DNA from: Candidatus Borrarchaeota archaeon
Lineage (GTDB): Archaea; Asgardarchaeota; Sifarchaeia; Borrarchaeales; Borrarchaeaceae
Assembly: GCA_016840645.1 (NCBI GenBank)
Contig: JAEORY010000194.1
Location: forward strand, 1 to 7,206
Direction of reading: 5' to 3'
Length of the DNA stretch: 7,206 nt
Shown one piece after another: positions 1-5,526 of the stretch. Every line of letters begins with the position of its first letter. The stretch's first letter is position 1. Both the position numbers and the translations under genes were made by a program. The notes under the pieces were generated by a model, which saw only the letters and a program-made list of their open reading frames with translations, made no database searches and had not been told where the DNA came from.

Positions 1-492
1 GACGATCCGACAGATGGAGATGGCGGCAACAATGGAGGTAGCGGAGATGGTAATGGAAGTGACGCCTCAACCGAAATCCCCGTGCTAATAGTGACAATTA
101 ACTTGGAAAATAACACCCGCCTCAATTCCAATACAAAAAAAGAGATTTTTGTTACAGTTAACGACGACCAGTGTGCCCCGATCGAGCAGGCCCAAGTCAC
201 TATCACATTGAACACCAATTATACCCTTGAATGTCAAGAAATCGAACCAGGCATCTATAAAACAATATTAATCACTTCAGAGTTGACTCCAGGTGAATAT
301 CTATTAATTGTCACAGTCGAAAAATCGGGGTACCAAACCTCACAACTAGAGCATAGTCTCACAGTGACAAAAAGTCTTAATCTCGCAACGATTTCATTAG
401 CCGTTCGAGTCAGCGCTGTGAGTAGCATTGGCCTAATGTTAGCTGTTATTGGGAAACGAAAATTGTTTGATGACATTACTTTAGATTTGTAA
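1..492 (+). CDS. C-terminal part of a surface protein: Gly/Asp/Asn-rich linker, Ig-like domain, C-terminal membrane anchor (5' end outside window)
   Basis: Frame 1 is open from the first base to the TAA at 490-492, giving 163 residues. A GTG at 82 is therefore not a start, and the gene begins upstream of the window. Residues 1-24 are a Gly/Asp/Asn/Ser linker. Residues about 28-124 alternate hydrophobic and polar residues like a beta sandwich and hold the pattern PGIY...LTPGEYLLIVTVEKSGY, which resembles bacterial and archaeal Ig-like or invasin-type repeats. Two cysteines (in DQCAP and LECQE) could pair. N-x-T sequons such as NNT and NYT would allow N-glycosylation. A hydrophobic stretch at about 126-148 ends in GKRK, a typical stop-transfer charge cluster, and leaves a short cytoplasmic tail. 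I infer an extracellular protein anchored at its C-terminus. It lies 39 nt upstream of the secretion ATPase on the same strand, so it may be a substrate, adhesin or envelope partner of that machine. The domain family is not firmly identified. Confidence 0.72.
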   Translation, partial: DDPTDGDGGNNGGSGDGNGSDASTEIPVLIVTINLENNTRLNSNTKKEIFVTVNDDQCAPIEQAQVTITLNTNYTLECQEIEPGIYKTILITSELTPGEYLLIVTVEKSGYQTSQLEHSLTVTKSLNLATISLAVRVSAVSSIGLMLAVIGKRKLFDDITLDL

Positions 493-508
493 GGTTAAAC
501 CGTTGAGC

Positions 509-517
509 TTATATATA
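509..517 (+). promoter_or_regulatory. TATA-like box upstream of the secretion ATPase gene
   Basis: TTATATATA lies in the 39-nt gap after the surface-protein gene. It is preceded by a 9-bp dyad GGTTAAACC at 493-501. Archaeal TATA boxes sit about 25-30 nt before the transcription start, which would place the start near 538-542, just downstream of the TTG at 532. If this box is active, the TTG could only be used on read-through transcripts, and the ATG at 589 would serve transcripts from this promoter. The box could also be chance in AT-rich DNA. Confidence 0.35.
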
Positions 518-520
518 CAT

Positions 521-525
521 GGTGA
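521..525 (+). promoter_or_regulatory. Shine-Dalgarno site that decides the TTG start of the ATPase
   Basis: GGTGA can pair with the UCACC near the 3' end of archaeal 16S rRNA. It ends 6 nt before the TTG at 532. The alternative ATG at 589 has no comparable motif upstream. The same GGTG core precedes the TFB gene and the helicase gene in this window. Confidence 0.6.
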
Positions 526-531
526 AGTGTT

Positions 532-2175
532 TTGCAGAAGAATAAATGCAAACTCAATGAAAATAAGATCCATTCTCATCTTTCGGAAATGGATGAATTC
601 TCAAAAGTAATTGAACATTACAAGATAGGTCCTTATCATATTAAAATATATAATTGTGCAGGAAAATATACCAACGAAGCACTATACACCTATAACAGTA
701 TAGCAGACACTTCACCTTTTGGTGAGATCGTTGAATCCATTGCAAAACATCTTTCAGGAAGTATGATCTTCGATAATGAGGCTAAACACAAACCTCTGGA
801 TCCTCGATTCTATAGCCTACAAGAGTTATTCAATACGAGGAAGACACTAGTTAAAGAGTATATTCACAAACATTACCCTGAATTTGCGTCAATGAAAGAT
901 TTAGATGAATTAATAGATCTAGCCTGCTATAAACTAACTGGTATCTATAAAATTGCCCCTTTTCTTATGGACGAACATATAGAAGAGTTTTATCTGGATT
1001 GTGCTAACACCCAGCTCTATTTAGACCATCGAACCTGGGGACGTTGTAAGACTAATGTTACTTTGTCTGAAGCTGATTTAGAACGTATAAAAACAAGGTT
1101 ACGCTATGAAAGCGGTCTGCTACTGGACGAAAGCAATCCTTCCATCAAAACAGAGTTGATCACTGACAATTTTCATGTTCGCACCTCGATGGACATCGCT
1201 CCTCTTGCTGTCGATGGCTTGCATTTAGATGTGCGTAAACTAAAGCGTAAAGCCTTTACTTTACCAGAATTGGTAGCGAATGGTACTTTACCTGCGGAAA
1301 CTGCCGCTTACCTGTATTTTGCTATGCTGCGACGCCGTAACATTACGGTCATTGGGGAACCTAATTCGGGTAAAACCACACTGGTCAATTCACTGGACCT
1401 GATCACCCCCCCTGAGTGGCGAAAAATAACCATCGAAGATGTAATAGAAAGTGTCCCCCAACATATTTACGATAAACATCAAGTACGGCTACAGGTTATC
1501 CCCTTTGAAGGCGAAAATACCTCACGAAGCAAGAGTAAAGAGATTGTGAAACTATTACATCGATCGCCTGATTACGTTTTCTTAGGAGAAATTCAAACCC
1601 AAGAACACTCACAGGCAGTATTTCATGCACTTACAGCAGGTCTACACTTAATCCAAACCTGTCACGCCTCGTCACCTGAAAATCTGATTGTCCGCTGGGT
1701 AGAACATCATGGTATTGCTCCGATTAATCTGTTAACTTTAGATCTCATCGTCTTTATGCGGACTTATTATCACCAAAAACTTATCCGCAAGGTAAGGCGA
1801 GTAAGCGAAGTGGAAAAACCATTTGAAAAAACCGATGTACCGCTGGAAATCGATCTGAAAGTCAATTCTATACAGTTATTCGATGTCTTTGATCTTGATA
1901 AGCAGCTAATAAAAACATTATCCGAACAATATGATGCCCCCACCATGAAATCAATCAGAATGGTTGAAGGGTTAACTTTAGAAGAATTCATTGAAGAAAT
2001 GTCTACATACATAAAACTACTCAATTATTTGGTTCAGAACCAATTATTTGACCCTTATCTCAATGTACAAATCTTCCATGGGCTACACACTGAAAAACTC
2101 AGACATAGAATGCATTATAACGAAATAGACTGGTCTTCTCTCTACAAATACGTTGTTAACCAGATTAAAGAATAG
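532..2175 (+). CDS. Archaellum/Tad/VirB11-type secretion ATPase (ArlI/TadA-like)
   Basis: This is a cytoplasmic hexameric-type ATPase of the secretion superfamily that powers assembly or export of surface filaments. Its 547 residues are close to archaeal ArlI (about 510-550). The N-terminal domain (about 100-245) has the family pattern FLMDEHIEEFYLD (145-156) and VRKLKRKAFTLPELVANGTL (234-253). The catalytic domain shows Walker A GEPNSGKTT (275-283, K281), an Asp box TIEDVIE (300-306), Walker B YVFLGEI (348-354, E353) and a His box QTCHA (375-379). Two residues differ from the usual family pattern. Q355 stands where GE[IV]R has arginine, and L371 stands where the box has Gly-His. Residues about 415-547 are a lineage-specific C-terminal extension. 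The TTG start is chosen for its GGTGA site 6 nt upstream; M20 (ATG at 589) is the alternative. The gene sits 14 nt before the first of two T2SSF-like membrane proteins, the expected platform partners. Whether it drives pilus assembly, archaellum-like rotation or secretion cannot be told. Confidence 0.9.
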   Translation: MQKNKCKLNENKIHSHLSEMDEFSKVIEHYKIGPYHIKIYNCAGKYTNEALYTYNSIADTSPFGEIVESIAKHLSGSMIFDNEAKHKPLDPRFYSLQELFNTRKTLVKEYIHKHYPEFASMKDLDELIDLACYKLTGIYKIAPFLMDEHIEEFYLDCANTQLYLDHRTWGRCKTNVTLSEADLERIKTRLRYESGLLLDESNPSIKTELITDNFHVRTSMDIAPLAVDGLHLDVRKLKRKAFTLPELVANGTLPAETAAYLYFAMLRRRNITVIGEPNSGKTTLVNSLDLITPPEWRKITIEDVIESVPQHIYDKHQVRLQVIPFEGENTSRSKSKEIVKLLHRSPDYVFLGEIQTQEHSQAVFHALTAGLHLIQTCHASSPENLIVRWVEHHGIAPINLLTLDLIVFMRTYYHQKLIRKVRRVSEVEKPFEKTDVPLEIDLKVNSIQLFDVFDLDKQLIKTLSEQYDAPTMKSIRMVEGLTLEEFIEEMSTYIKLLNYLVQNQLFDPYLNVQIFHGLHTEKLRHRMHYNEIDWSSLYKYVVNQIKE

Positions 2176-2177
2176 CT

Positions 2178-2182
2178 GAGGT
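2178..2182 (+). promoter_or_regulatory. Shine-Dalgarno site for the TTG start of the first platform gene
   Basis: GAGGT follows the ATPase stop codon and ends 7 nt before the TTG at 2190. The alternative ATG at 2208 is 25 nt away, too far for this motif. This supports TTG as the start and points to co-transcription with the ATPase. Confidence 0.55.
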
Positions 2183-2189
2183 TTGCAAA

Positions 2190-3011
2190 TTGTTTTCGAA
2201 TCTGCCTATGAATATATGCAAAGCACTTTCCATCCAACCTTTCAAATTTATAGGAAAAAAACTCTGTCCCACTTCTTTGCTAATGCCATGTCGTTATTAT
2301 GAAGAGTTAAATCTCACTCCAGAGGATATTTCAGCTGGGTCAAAAGCCTTCGCAACCATTATTTTCCTAATAATTGTCAGTTTTTCACTTATTTTGCACC
2401 TTTCTCCACTGCTTTTTTCATCAATTGCTTTATTTCTCGCGTATATTATTCATGGATTACTAATGCGTCTTCTTCCTCTAAGATATGCTCATGAAAGACT
2501 AAGCATTGAGAAATATGCTGACTTGATCTTGAATACTCTGTTATTAGCGTTATTAGCTGGATCAACGTTCGATGCGATATATTTTGTTGCTAAAAGTGAT
2601 TTCCCACAAGTTTCAAAAGATTTCGAAAAAATACTCTTTCAGGTTAATAACAATGAAGATCCAGAAAAGCTTTTATTAGATTACGCTAAGAAACAGCCTT
2701 CCATTACGCTTCGAAAACACCTATCTAATTTATTCGCTATTAATGATTTAGAAACCACCATTGAATTGATGAAGAATTCAACTCAATCAGAGGTGCGTAA
2801 TGCCTACGATCGCTTCACTCTTGAATTGGACAGCCGCTTAACCTTAACTATTGGAATAACTACATTTCTACCCATCTTGTTGGGACTCTTTCTAATTCTT
2901 TATGGGTTTGCTAGTTCTCCTTTCATTTTACTCATAGTCCCTCTACACATTTGTCTATTGTATTTCCTTAAGAATCAAATCTTAAGTAACAAAGTTGAGT
3001 TGGTAGGATGA
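2190..3011 (+). CDS. Membrane platform protein with one T2SSF-like domain (N-terminal half of a split ArlJ; TadB/TadC-like)
   Basis: The 273-residue protein has two membrane segments (about 52-69 and 73-92), a cytoplasmic helical domain (about 100-215) and two further segments (about 219-240 and 243-261). The motif LLALLAGSTFDAIYFVA (118-134) matches the opening helix pair of T2SSF domains, where a conserved Gly is followed by a small residue and then Ala. Proteins of this family form the inner-membrane platform on which the ArlI/TadA-type ATPase docks. Archaeal ArlJ usually carries two such domains in about 470-570 aa. This gene has one, and the next gene supplies the other, for 508 aa in total. 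The TTG start has a GAGGT site 7 nt upstream, and the ATPase gene ends 14 nt before it. The stop overlaps the next start as ATGA. The family call rests on topology, a short motif and context; sequence identity to known members looks low. Confidence 0.75.
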   Translation: MFSNLPMNICKALSIQPFKFIGKKLCPTSLLMPCRYYEELNLTPEDISAGSKAFATIIFLIIVSFSLILHLSPLLFSSIALFLAYIIHGLLMRLLPLRYAHERLSIEKYADLILNTLLLALLAGSTFDAIYFVAKSDFPQVSKDFEKILFQVNNNEDPEKLLLDYAKKQPSITLRKHLSNLFAINDLETTIELMKNSTQSEVRNAYDRFTLELDSRLTLTIGITTFLPILLGLFLILYGFASSPFILLIVPLHICLLYFLKNQILSNKVELVG

Positions 3012-3715
3012 AACAAAAGTCAACGGAAGGCTTAAAACAATCAGATGATGAACTGAGTGAAATTGCTTGTTTCCTAAGTTTTTTTGCTGATGAGTTGAAA
3101 CTTGGTATCTGCCCAGAACAGGCATTTACATATGCTTTAAGTAAATATAACGGGGTTTTAAAGCCAATTTTTATGAAAGCCGTCCATCAGTTATTTGTTG
3201 GGGCTTTACCGCTAAAATCGATCCTGAAGGACCTTGCTTTATCGCTAAATAACCTTAACAGTCGATATCTATTACAACTCACCTGTAAATTTCTAGAAAA
3301 GGATTCTATAGAGGCTGGCAAAGTACTAATTTCGATGGTTAAAACCTTAGAAGAGAATAATAGTTTGATTAAAAAGCGTAATCACTTCTTGAAAGCAAAA
3401 AACCTTAAGACTAAGGTCTTATCACTAGGAACTTCATTAGTGATGGGTTATATCGCCGCGCTTACACCTCTTTTTTCAATGCTATTCCTACTTCGTCAAC
3501 AAAATTTTATTGAACTTACAAACAGTCTGACTTTCAATCCATTTAATTTTTGGCCTGCTTTTGTAGCTTTTTTCTTCATTGGAATTTTTACTGCTTATCA
3601 ACTCACAGAATTCACTGATGGAGAAACTTCTTGGTCCATGCTAATTCTCTCTGCAATGATCTTCTTTATCACTTTTTTATTAACCCACAGCTTTCTAAAA
3701 ATCTTAATTTGGTGA
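3008..3715 (+). CDS. Membrane platform protein with one T2SSF-like domain (C-terminal half of a split ArlJ; TadC-like)
   Basis: The 235-residue protein opens directly with a cytoplasmic helical domain (about 15-130). It contains FLSFFADELKLGICPEQAF (22-40), the T2SSF-like Leu-rich helix followed by Gly and Ala, and GALPLKSILKDLA, which resembles the second helix-pair start in ArlJ/TadC. Membrane segments follow at about 138-162, 181-199 and 209-231. The layout matches the second half of ArlJ. The start ATG overlaps the previous stop (ATGA at 3008-3011), so translation is probably coupled and the two proteins made in equal amounts. Only a weak purine-rich stretch (GGTAGG) precedes it. The frame has a TGA at 2996-2998, so this is not an uninterrupted continuation of an upstream reading frame. 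The inferred role is to form, with the preceding protein, the heteromeric platform for the ATPase. It is the last gene of the cassette and faces the TFB gene convergently. Confidence 0.74.
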   Translation: MKQKSTEGLKQSDDELSEIACFLSFFADELKLGICPEQAFTYALSKYNGVLKPIFMKAVHQLFVGALPLKSILKDLALSLNNLNSRYLLQLTCKFLEKDSIEAGKVLISMVKTLEENNSLIKKRNHFLKAKNLKTKVLSLGTSLVMGYIAALTPLFSMLFLLRQQNFIELTNSLTFNPFNFWPAFVAFFFIGIFTAYQLTEFTDGETSWSMLILSAMIFFITFLLTHSFLKILIW

Positions 3716-3746
3716 ACTACCTCACGCTCAAGCGGTGGTGCTTTAT

Positions 3747-3780
3747 TGCTTAATTTGGTAAAAGCATTAACTATTAAGCA
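3747..3780 (+). repeat. Inverted repeat in the convergent intergenic gap
   Basis: TGCTTAAT at 3747-3754 is the exact reverse complement of ATTAAGCA at 3773-3780, with an 18-nt loop. It lies between the end of the platform operon and the TFB gene, 18 nt before the oligo-T/oligo-A tract. It may be a 3' end structure. The stem is AT-rich and of modest stability. Confidence 0.35.
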
Positions 3781-3797
3781 TCATTAACTGTGAAGAG

Positions 3798-3810
3798 TTT
3801 TTTAAAAAAA
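3798..3810. terminator. Probable bidirectional oligo-T terminator
   Basis: A T6 run (3798-3803) is followed directly by an A7 run (3804-3810), which abuts the TFB stop codon at 3811-3813. Read on the plus strand, the T6 would end the secretion operon. Read on the minus strand, the A7 becomes T7 immediately after the TFB stop. Archaeal RNA polymerase terminates at such U tracts without needing a hairpin. Confidence 0.5.
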
Positions 3811-4827
3811 TTAAACAAACATTTTAGGTTTTTGTTCTCCCTTAACGTATTTTTTCAACAATGTGCAGTAATGATCGCGGATACTATATTCAGCAACATT
3901 CGCTATTTTTGCCAATAATTTCTGGGTGAGGACTGATCGCCGTTCAAATTGTTTAGCAATTAATAAATCGGCTCCATAAAGTACTGAGGTTGCAAAAATG
4001 TAGGGATGTCTACCACCGCGTTGCTCAGTAGTAACTATTTCTAAGAGTGTATTTGCTGCCTTCATAATAAGTGTTTGATACTCAAATGATGTCCAAAATC
4101 TTCGCTTAATTCTCAATATAACCTCAGGATGCTTAAGGACTTTACTGACAAGTCTGGGGATGTAATCTTCGCTTTTTCTTTGTACAAGTTCAATTCCTGG
4201 AGATTTCTTTAGAAGTTCAATTCCACGGATGACTTTTCTAGGTGGAATCCTATGACCTAGTTGTCCAAATGCTTTCATTACTTCCTGTAACGTGACAGGC
4301 GCTCTTCGTTCTCGAATCGCTATGAAAAGAGCAGCGACCATTAAAACAGGATGCGTCAAAATTTCATTTTGGTTAACATGCTTAAGACTCGTGCGATAAA
4401 TATATGCTGCTCTCTGTTTTATTTTATCTGATAGATGAAGAAGATTTACAGCTCTATTCAATGATTTTAACACTCTGTATTGAGATTCTTTATGACGTAT
4501 TCGCGCTCTAAAATTGTAAATGCGGTTTAACTTCCTGAAATAGAGTTCTTTCTCTTTTGAAAGATGTTTACCCTTATGATCTCGACTGTTTTTTTCATTA
4601 TGATTTCCGATATAACTTCCCATTCCATCAACAATGTCAATTCTCTCACCAGGACTCACATATTGTTTTGCCATTTCTTTTTCGTCAGTAAATACTGAGA
4701 TAATGTAGTCTTGAGGAACATAGTGAGTATCAACAACTAAACCACATTTTTCACATACATAGAGCCCTCTATTCAGCACGATATTACCTTTACATTCATT
4801 ACATGATTGAAGGCTGTATTCGCTCAT
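3811..4827 (-). CDS. tfb: Divergent transcription initiation factor B (TFB/TFIIB family)
   Basis: TFB recruits RNA polymerase to promoters bound by TBP and helps open DNA and select the start site. From the ATG at 4827 the protein has 338 residues. An N-terminal zinc ribbon has cysteines at 9, 12, 25 and 28 (CNEC...CEKC), with the typical CGLVVD ending. Two cyclin folds follow, at about 118-208 and 225-325. They include HPVLMVAALFIAIRERRAPVT in the first and GGRHPYIFATSVLYGADLL in the second, equivalent to the GRxPxxxAAAxxY element. The B-reader/B-linker zone (about 35-100) is unusual. It lacks the usual WRxF and RTGAP-like stretches and keeps only a weak VDGMGSYIG segment. A GGTG site lies 7 nt before this start. 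An in-frame ATG at 4893 would add 22 residues (MWILWLLKPF...) that do not look like TFB. The gene may be a paralogous, specialised TFB; other copies cannot be seen here. Confidence 0.88.
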   Translation of the reverse strand: MSEYSLQSCNECKGNIVLNRGLYVCEKCGLVVDTHYVPQDYIISVFTDEKEMAKQYVSPGERIDIVDGMGSYIGNHNEKNSRDHKGKHLSKEKELYFRKLNRIYNFRARIRHKESQYRVLKSLNRAVNLLHLSDKIKQRAAYIYRTSLKHVNQNEILTHPVLMVAALFIAIRERRAPVTLQEVMKAFGQLGHRIPPRKVIRGIELLKKSPGIELVQRKSEDYIPRLVSKVLKHPEVILRIKRRFWTSFEYQTLIMKAANTLLEIVTTEQRGGRHPYIFATSVLYGADLLIAKQFERRSVLTQKLLAKIANVAEYSIRDHYCTLLKKYVKGEQKPKMFV

Positions 4828-4834
4828 CTTTAAG

Positions 4835-4838
4835 CACC
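4835..4838 (-). promoter_or_regulatory. Shine-Dalgarno site deciding the TFB start
   Basis: On the minus strand GGTG lies 7 nt before the ATG at 4827. It matches the core used by the ATPase and helicase genes and favours this start over the upstream ATG at 4893, which has no such motif. Confidence 0.5.
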
Positions 4839-4914
4839 AAGGAGACTTATTATGAAAAGGTGGAAAGGGTTTTAATAACCACAAAATCCACATTAACTAT
4901 AGACGTATGTTTAA

Positions 4915-4924
4915 ACTTATAAGT
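4915..4924 (-). promoter_or_regulatory. TATA-like box for the TFB gene
   Basis: ACTTATAAGT is a perfect 10-bp palindrome preceded on the minus strand by an A-rich stretch that could serve as BRE. With normal archaeal spacing the transcript would begin near 4890-4894. That gives a leader of about 65 nt to the ATG at 4827, or a leaderless mRNA if the ATG at 4893 were used. Confidence 0.45.
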
Positions 4925-5056
4925 ATTTTTCAAAAAGAATATCTACTTAATTGAACAAATAGTTCGTTTGATCTGATGAACAAAATCTACAGAGAGTTAA
5001 GTGAACGTATTGCAAACTGATTTAAACTACTCCGCCCCGTTGAAACGATTGGAAAA

Positions 5057-5071
5057 ATCAGTATAACTGAT
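5057..5071. repeat. Small perfect hairpin
   Basis: ATCAGT (5057-5062) and ACTGAT (5066-5071) are exact reverse complements separated by ATA. It sits in the gap between the TFB promoter and the two-TM gene, just beyond that gene's oligo-T tract, and may belong to its 3' end. No other role can be supported. Confidence 0.35.
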
Positions 5072-5083
5072 GTATTATTAACT

Positions 5084-5091
5084 AAAAAAAA
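5084..5091 (-). terminator. Oligo-T terminator after the two-TM gene
   Basis: An A8 run on the plus strand reads as T8 on the minus strand, 20 nt after the stop codon of the 92-aa gene. This fits a U-tract archaeal terminator and would separate that gene from the TFB gene downstream on the same strand. Confidence 0.5.
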
Positions 5092-5111
5092 TGAATTTAA
5101 ATCTCGAATTT

Positions 5112-5390
5112 TTATCCGAATAAAGTTATCCAAACACCAGTATCTAAATAGAGAAATAACATGAACAAAAGAAAGCCTCCGAAGATCATTTTCTTGCCAT
5201 TACGTTCATCAATTCCTGACATATAACATATTAAACCGATTGCAAAAACAAAACCACCTACCATCCAACCCATACGAAAGATGAAACTCATTGTATTGGT
5301 CAATGTATCAGTTAACAATGTTGGTAGTCTTTGGAGGCGATCAAGCTTTTCCCAAGGATCACTTTCGATCTGCATAATACTTACACTCAT
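5112..5390 (-). CDS. Hypothetical 92-aa protein with two membrane segments
   Basis: I do not recognise a family. Residues 1-38 are soluble and polar, with an acidic patch (ESDPWEKLD). Membrane segments lie at about 41-60 (GWMVGGFVFAIGLICYMSGI) and 68-84. They are separated by a short charged turn, DERNGKK, so both ends are probably on the same side. This hairpin layout and length resemble VirB2/TrbC-type and archaeal CedA1-type pilin-like proteins. No other conjugation-type gene is nearby, so that is only a shape comparison. The reading frame is bounded by a TATA-like box 14 nt upstream and an oligo-T tract 20 nt downstream, which supports a real single-gene unit. The start is uncertain: the TATA spacing puts the transcript start near 5382-5384, which would favour M6 (ATG at 5375, protein MQIESDP...) on a nearly leaderless mRNA. 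Confidence 0.65.
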   Translation of the reverse strand: MSVSIMQIESDPWEKLDRLQRLPTLLTDTLTNTMSFIFRMGWMVGGFVFAIGLICYMSGIDERNGKKMIFGGFLLFMLFLYLDTGVWITLFG

Positions 5391-5404
5391 ACTCTATTTT
5401 AGCA

Positions 5405-5414
5405 CATATATAAA
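5405..5414 (-). promoter_or_regulatory. TATA-like box for the two-TM gene
   Basis: On the minus strand the stretch reads TTTATATATG inside a longer T-rich run. Archaeal spacing predicts transcription starting around 5382-5384, just inside the longest open frame. This is consistent with translation from the second in-frame ATG at 5375. Confidence 0.5.
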
Positions 5415-5419
5415 AAGCC

Positions 5420-5488
5420 AGCGCATTTTTATTTGAATTTCCAACAAGTTGGATGGTTTTATATTGAGATGTCTTCTTGAAATGCGCT
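5420..5488. repeat. 9-bp inverted repeat enclosing the centre of the divergent promoter region
   Basis: AGCGCATTT at 5420-5428 and AAATGCGCT at 5480-5488 are exact reverse complements, 51 nt apart. The arms include the GC core GCGC, which stands out in AT-rich DNA. One arm lies next to the minus-strand TATA box, and the other lies 30 nt before the plus-strand one. Paired operator half-sites or a looped regulatory element are plausible. Confidence 0.5.
5440..5453. repeat. 14-bp palindrome, possible operator
   Basis: TCCAAC and GTTGGA flank a central AA. A 2-nt centre is too tight for an RNA hairpin loop, so this looks more like a binding site for a dimeric DNA-binding protein. It lies inside the larger inverted repeat, between the two divergent promoters. 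Confidence 0.45.
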
Positions 5489-5490
5489 AT

Positions 5491-5510
5491 CTATTTCGAA
5501 CTATTTCAAA
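5491..5510 (+). repeat. Tandem 10-bp direct repeat next to the helicase promoter
   Basis: CTATTTCGAA and CTATTTCAAA are adjacent and differ at one position. The 10-bp period is about one helical turn, so two protein molecules would bind the same face. The pair ends 8 nt before the TATA-like box at 5519, where archaeal BRE-proximal regulators bind. Confidence 0.45.
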
Positions 5511-5518
5511 AAGCGGGG

Positions 5519-5526
5519 TTTATATA
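5519..5526 (+). promoter_or_regulatory. TATA-like box, probable promoter of the helicase gene
   Basis: TTTATATA follows AAAAGCGGGG, a G-rich step unlike its surroundings. The predicted transcript start near 5549-5551 would give a leader of about 137 nt before the ATG at 5687. No closer convincing box is seen apart from the ATATATAT overlapping the start codon itself. Confidence 0.45.

Noticed and set aside
1..60. Short repeat array or CRISPR-like element in the first 60 bases
   Set aside because: The GGAGATGG/GGTAATGG similarity is degenerate and in frame, and is explained by a low-complexity Gly/Asp/Asn linker.
82..84. GTG as the start of a complete 136-aa protein
   Set aside because: The frame is open all the way to base 1 with an in-frame Gly/Asp/Asn-rich linker. 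No SD precedes the GTG, and the protein would lack a signal peptide, so the gene is truncated by the window edge.
255..476. 73-codon open frame on the minus strand inside the surface-protein gene
   Set aside because: It is fully contained in a coding region with clear domain pattern on the plus strand, has no SD, and its product has no recognisable features.
1770..2024. 84-codon minus-strand frame inside the ATPase gene
   Set aside because: It mirrors the ATPase C-terminal extension and lacks its own promoter, SD or family pattern.
2990..3011. Programmed or recent frameshift joining the two platform genes
   Set aside because: The second frame has a TGA at 2996-2998, only 12 nt before its ATG, and no slippery heptamer is present. 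The ATGA overlap is adequately explained by translational coupling.
4828..4893. Separate leader peptide gene ahead of TFB
   Set aside because: The ATG at 4893 is in frame with TFB with no stop between, so it could only produce an extended TFB.
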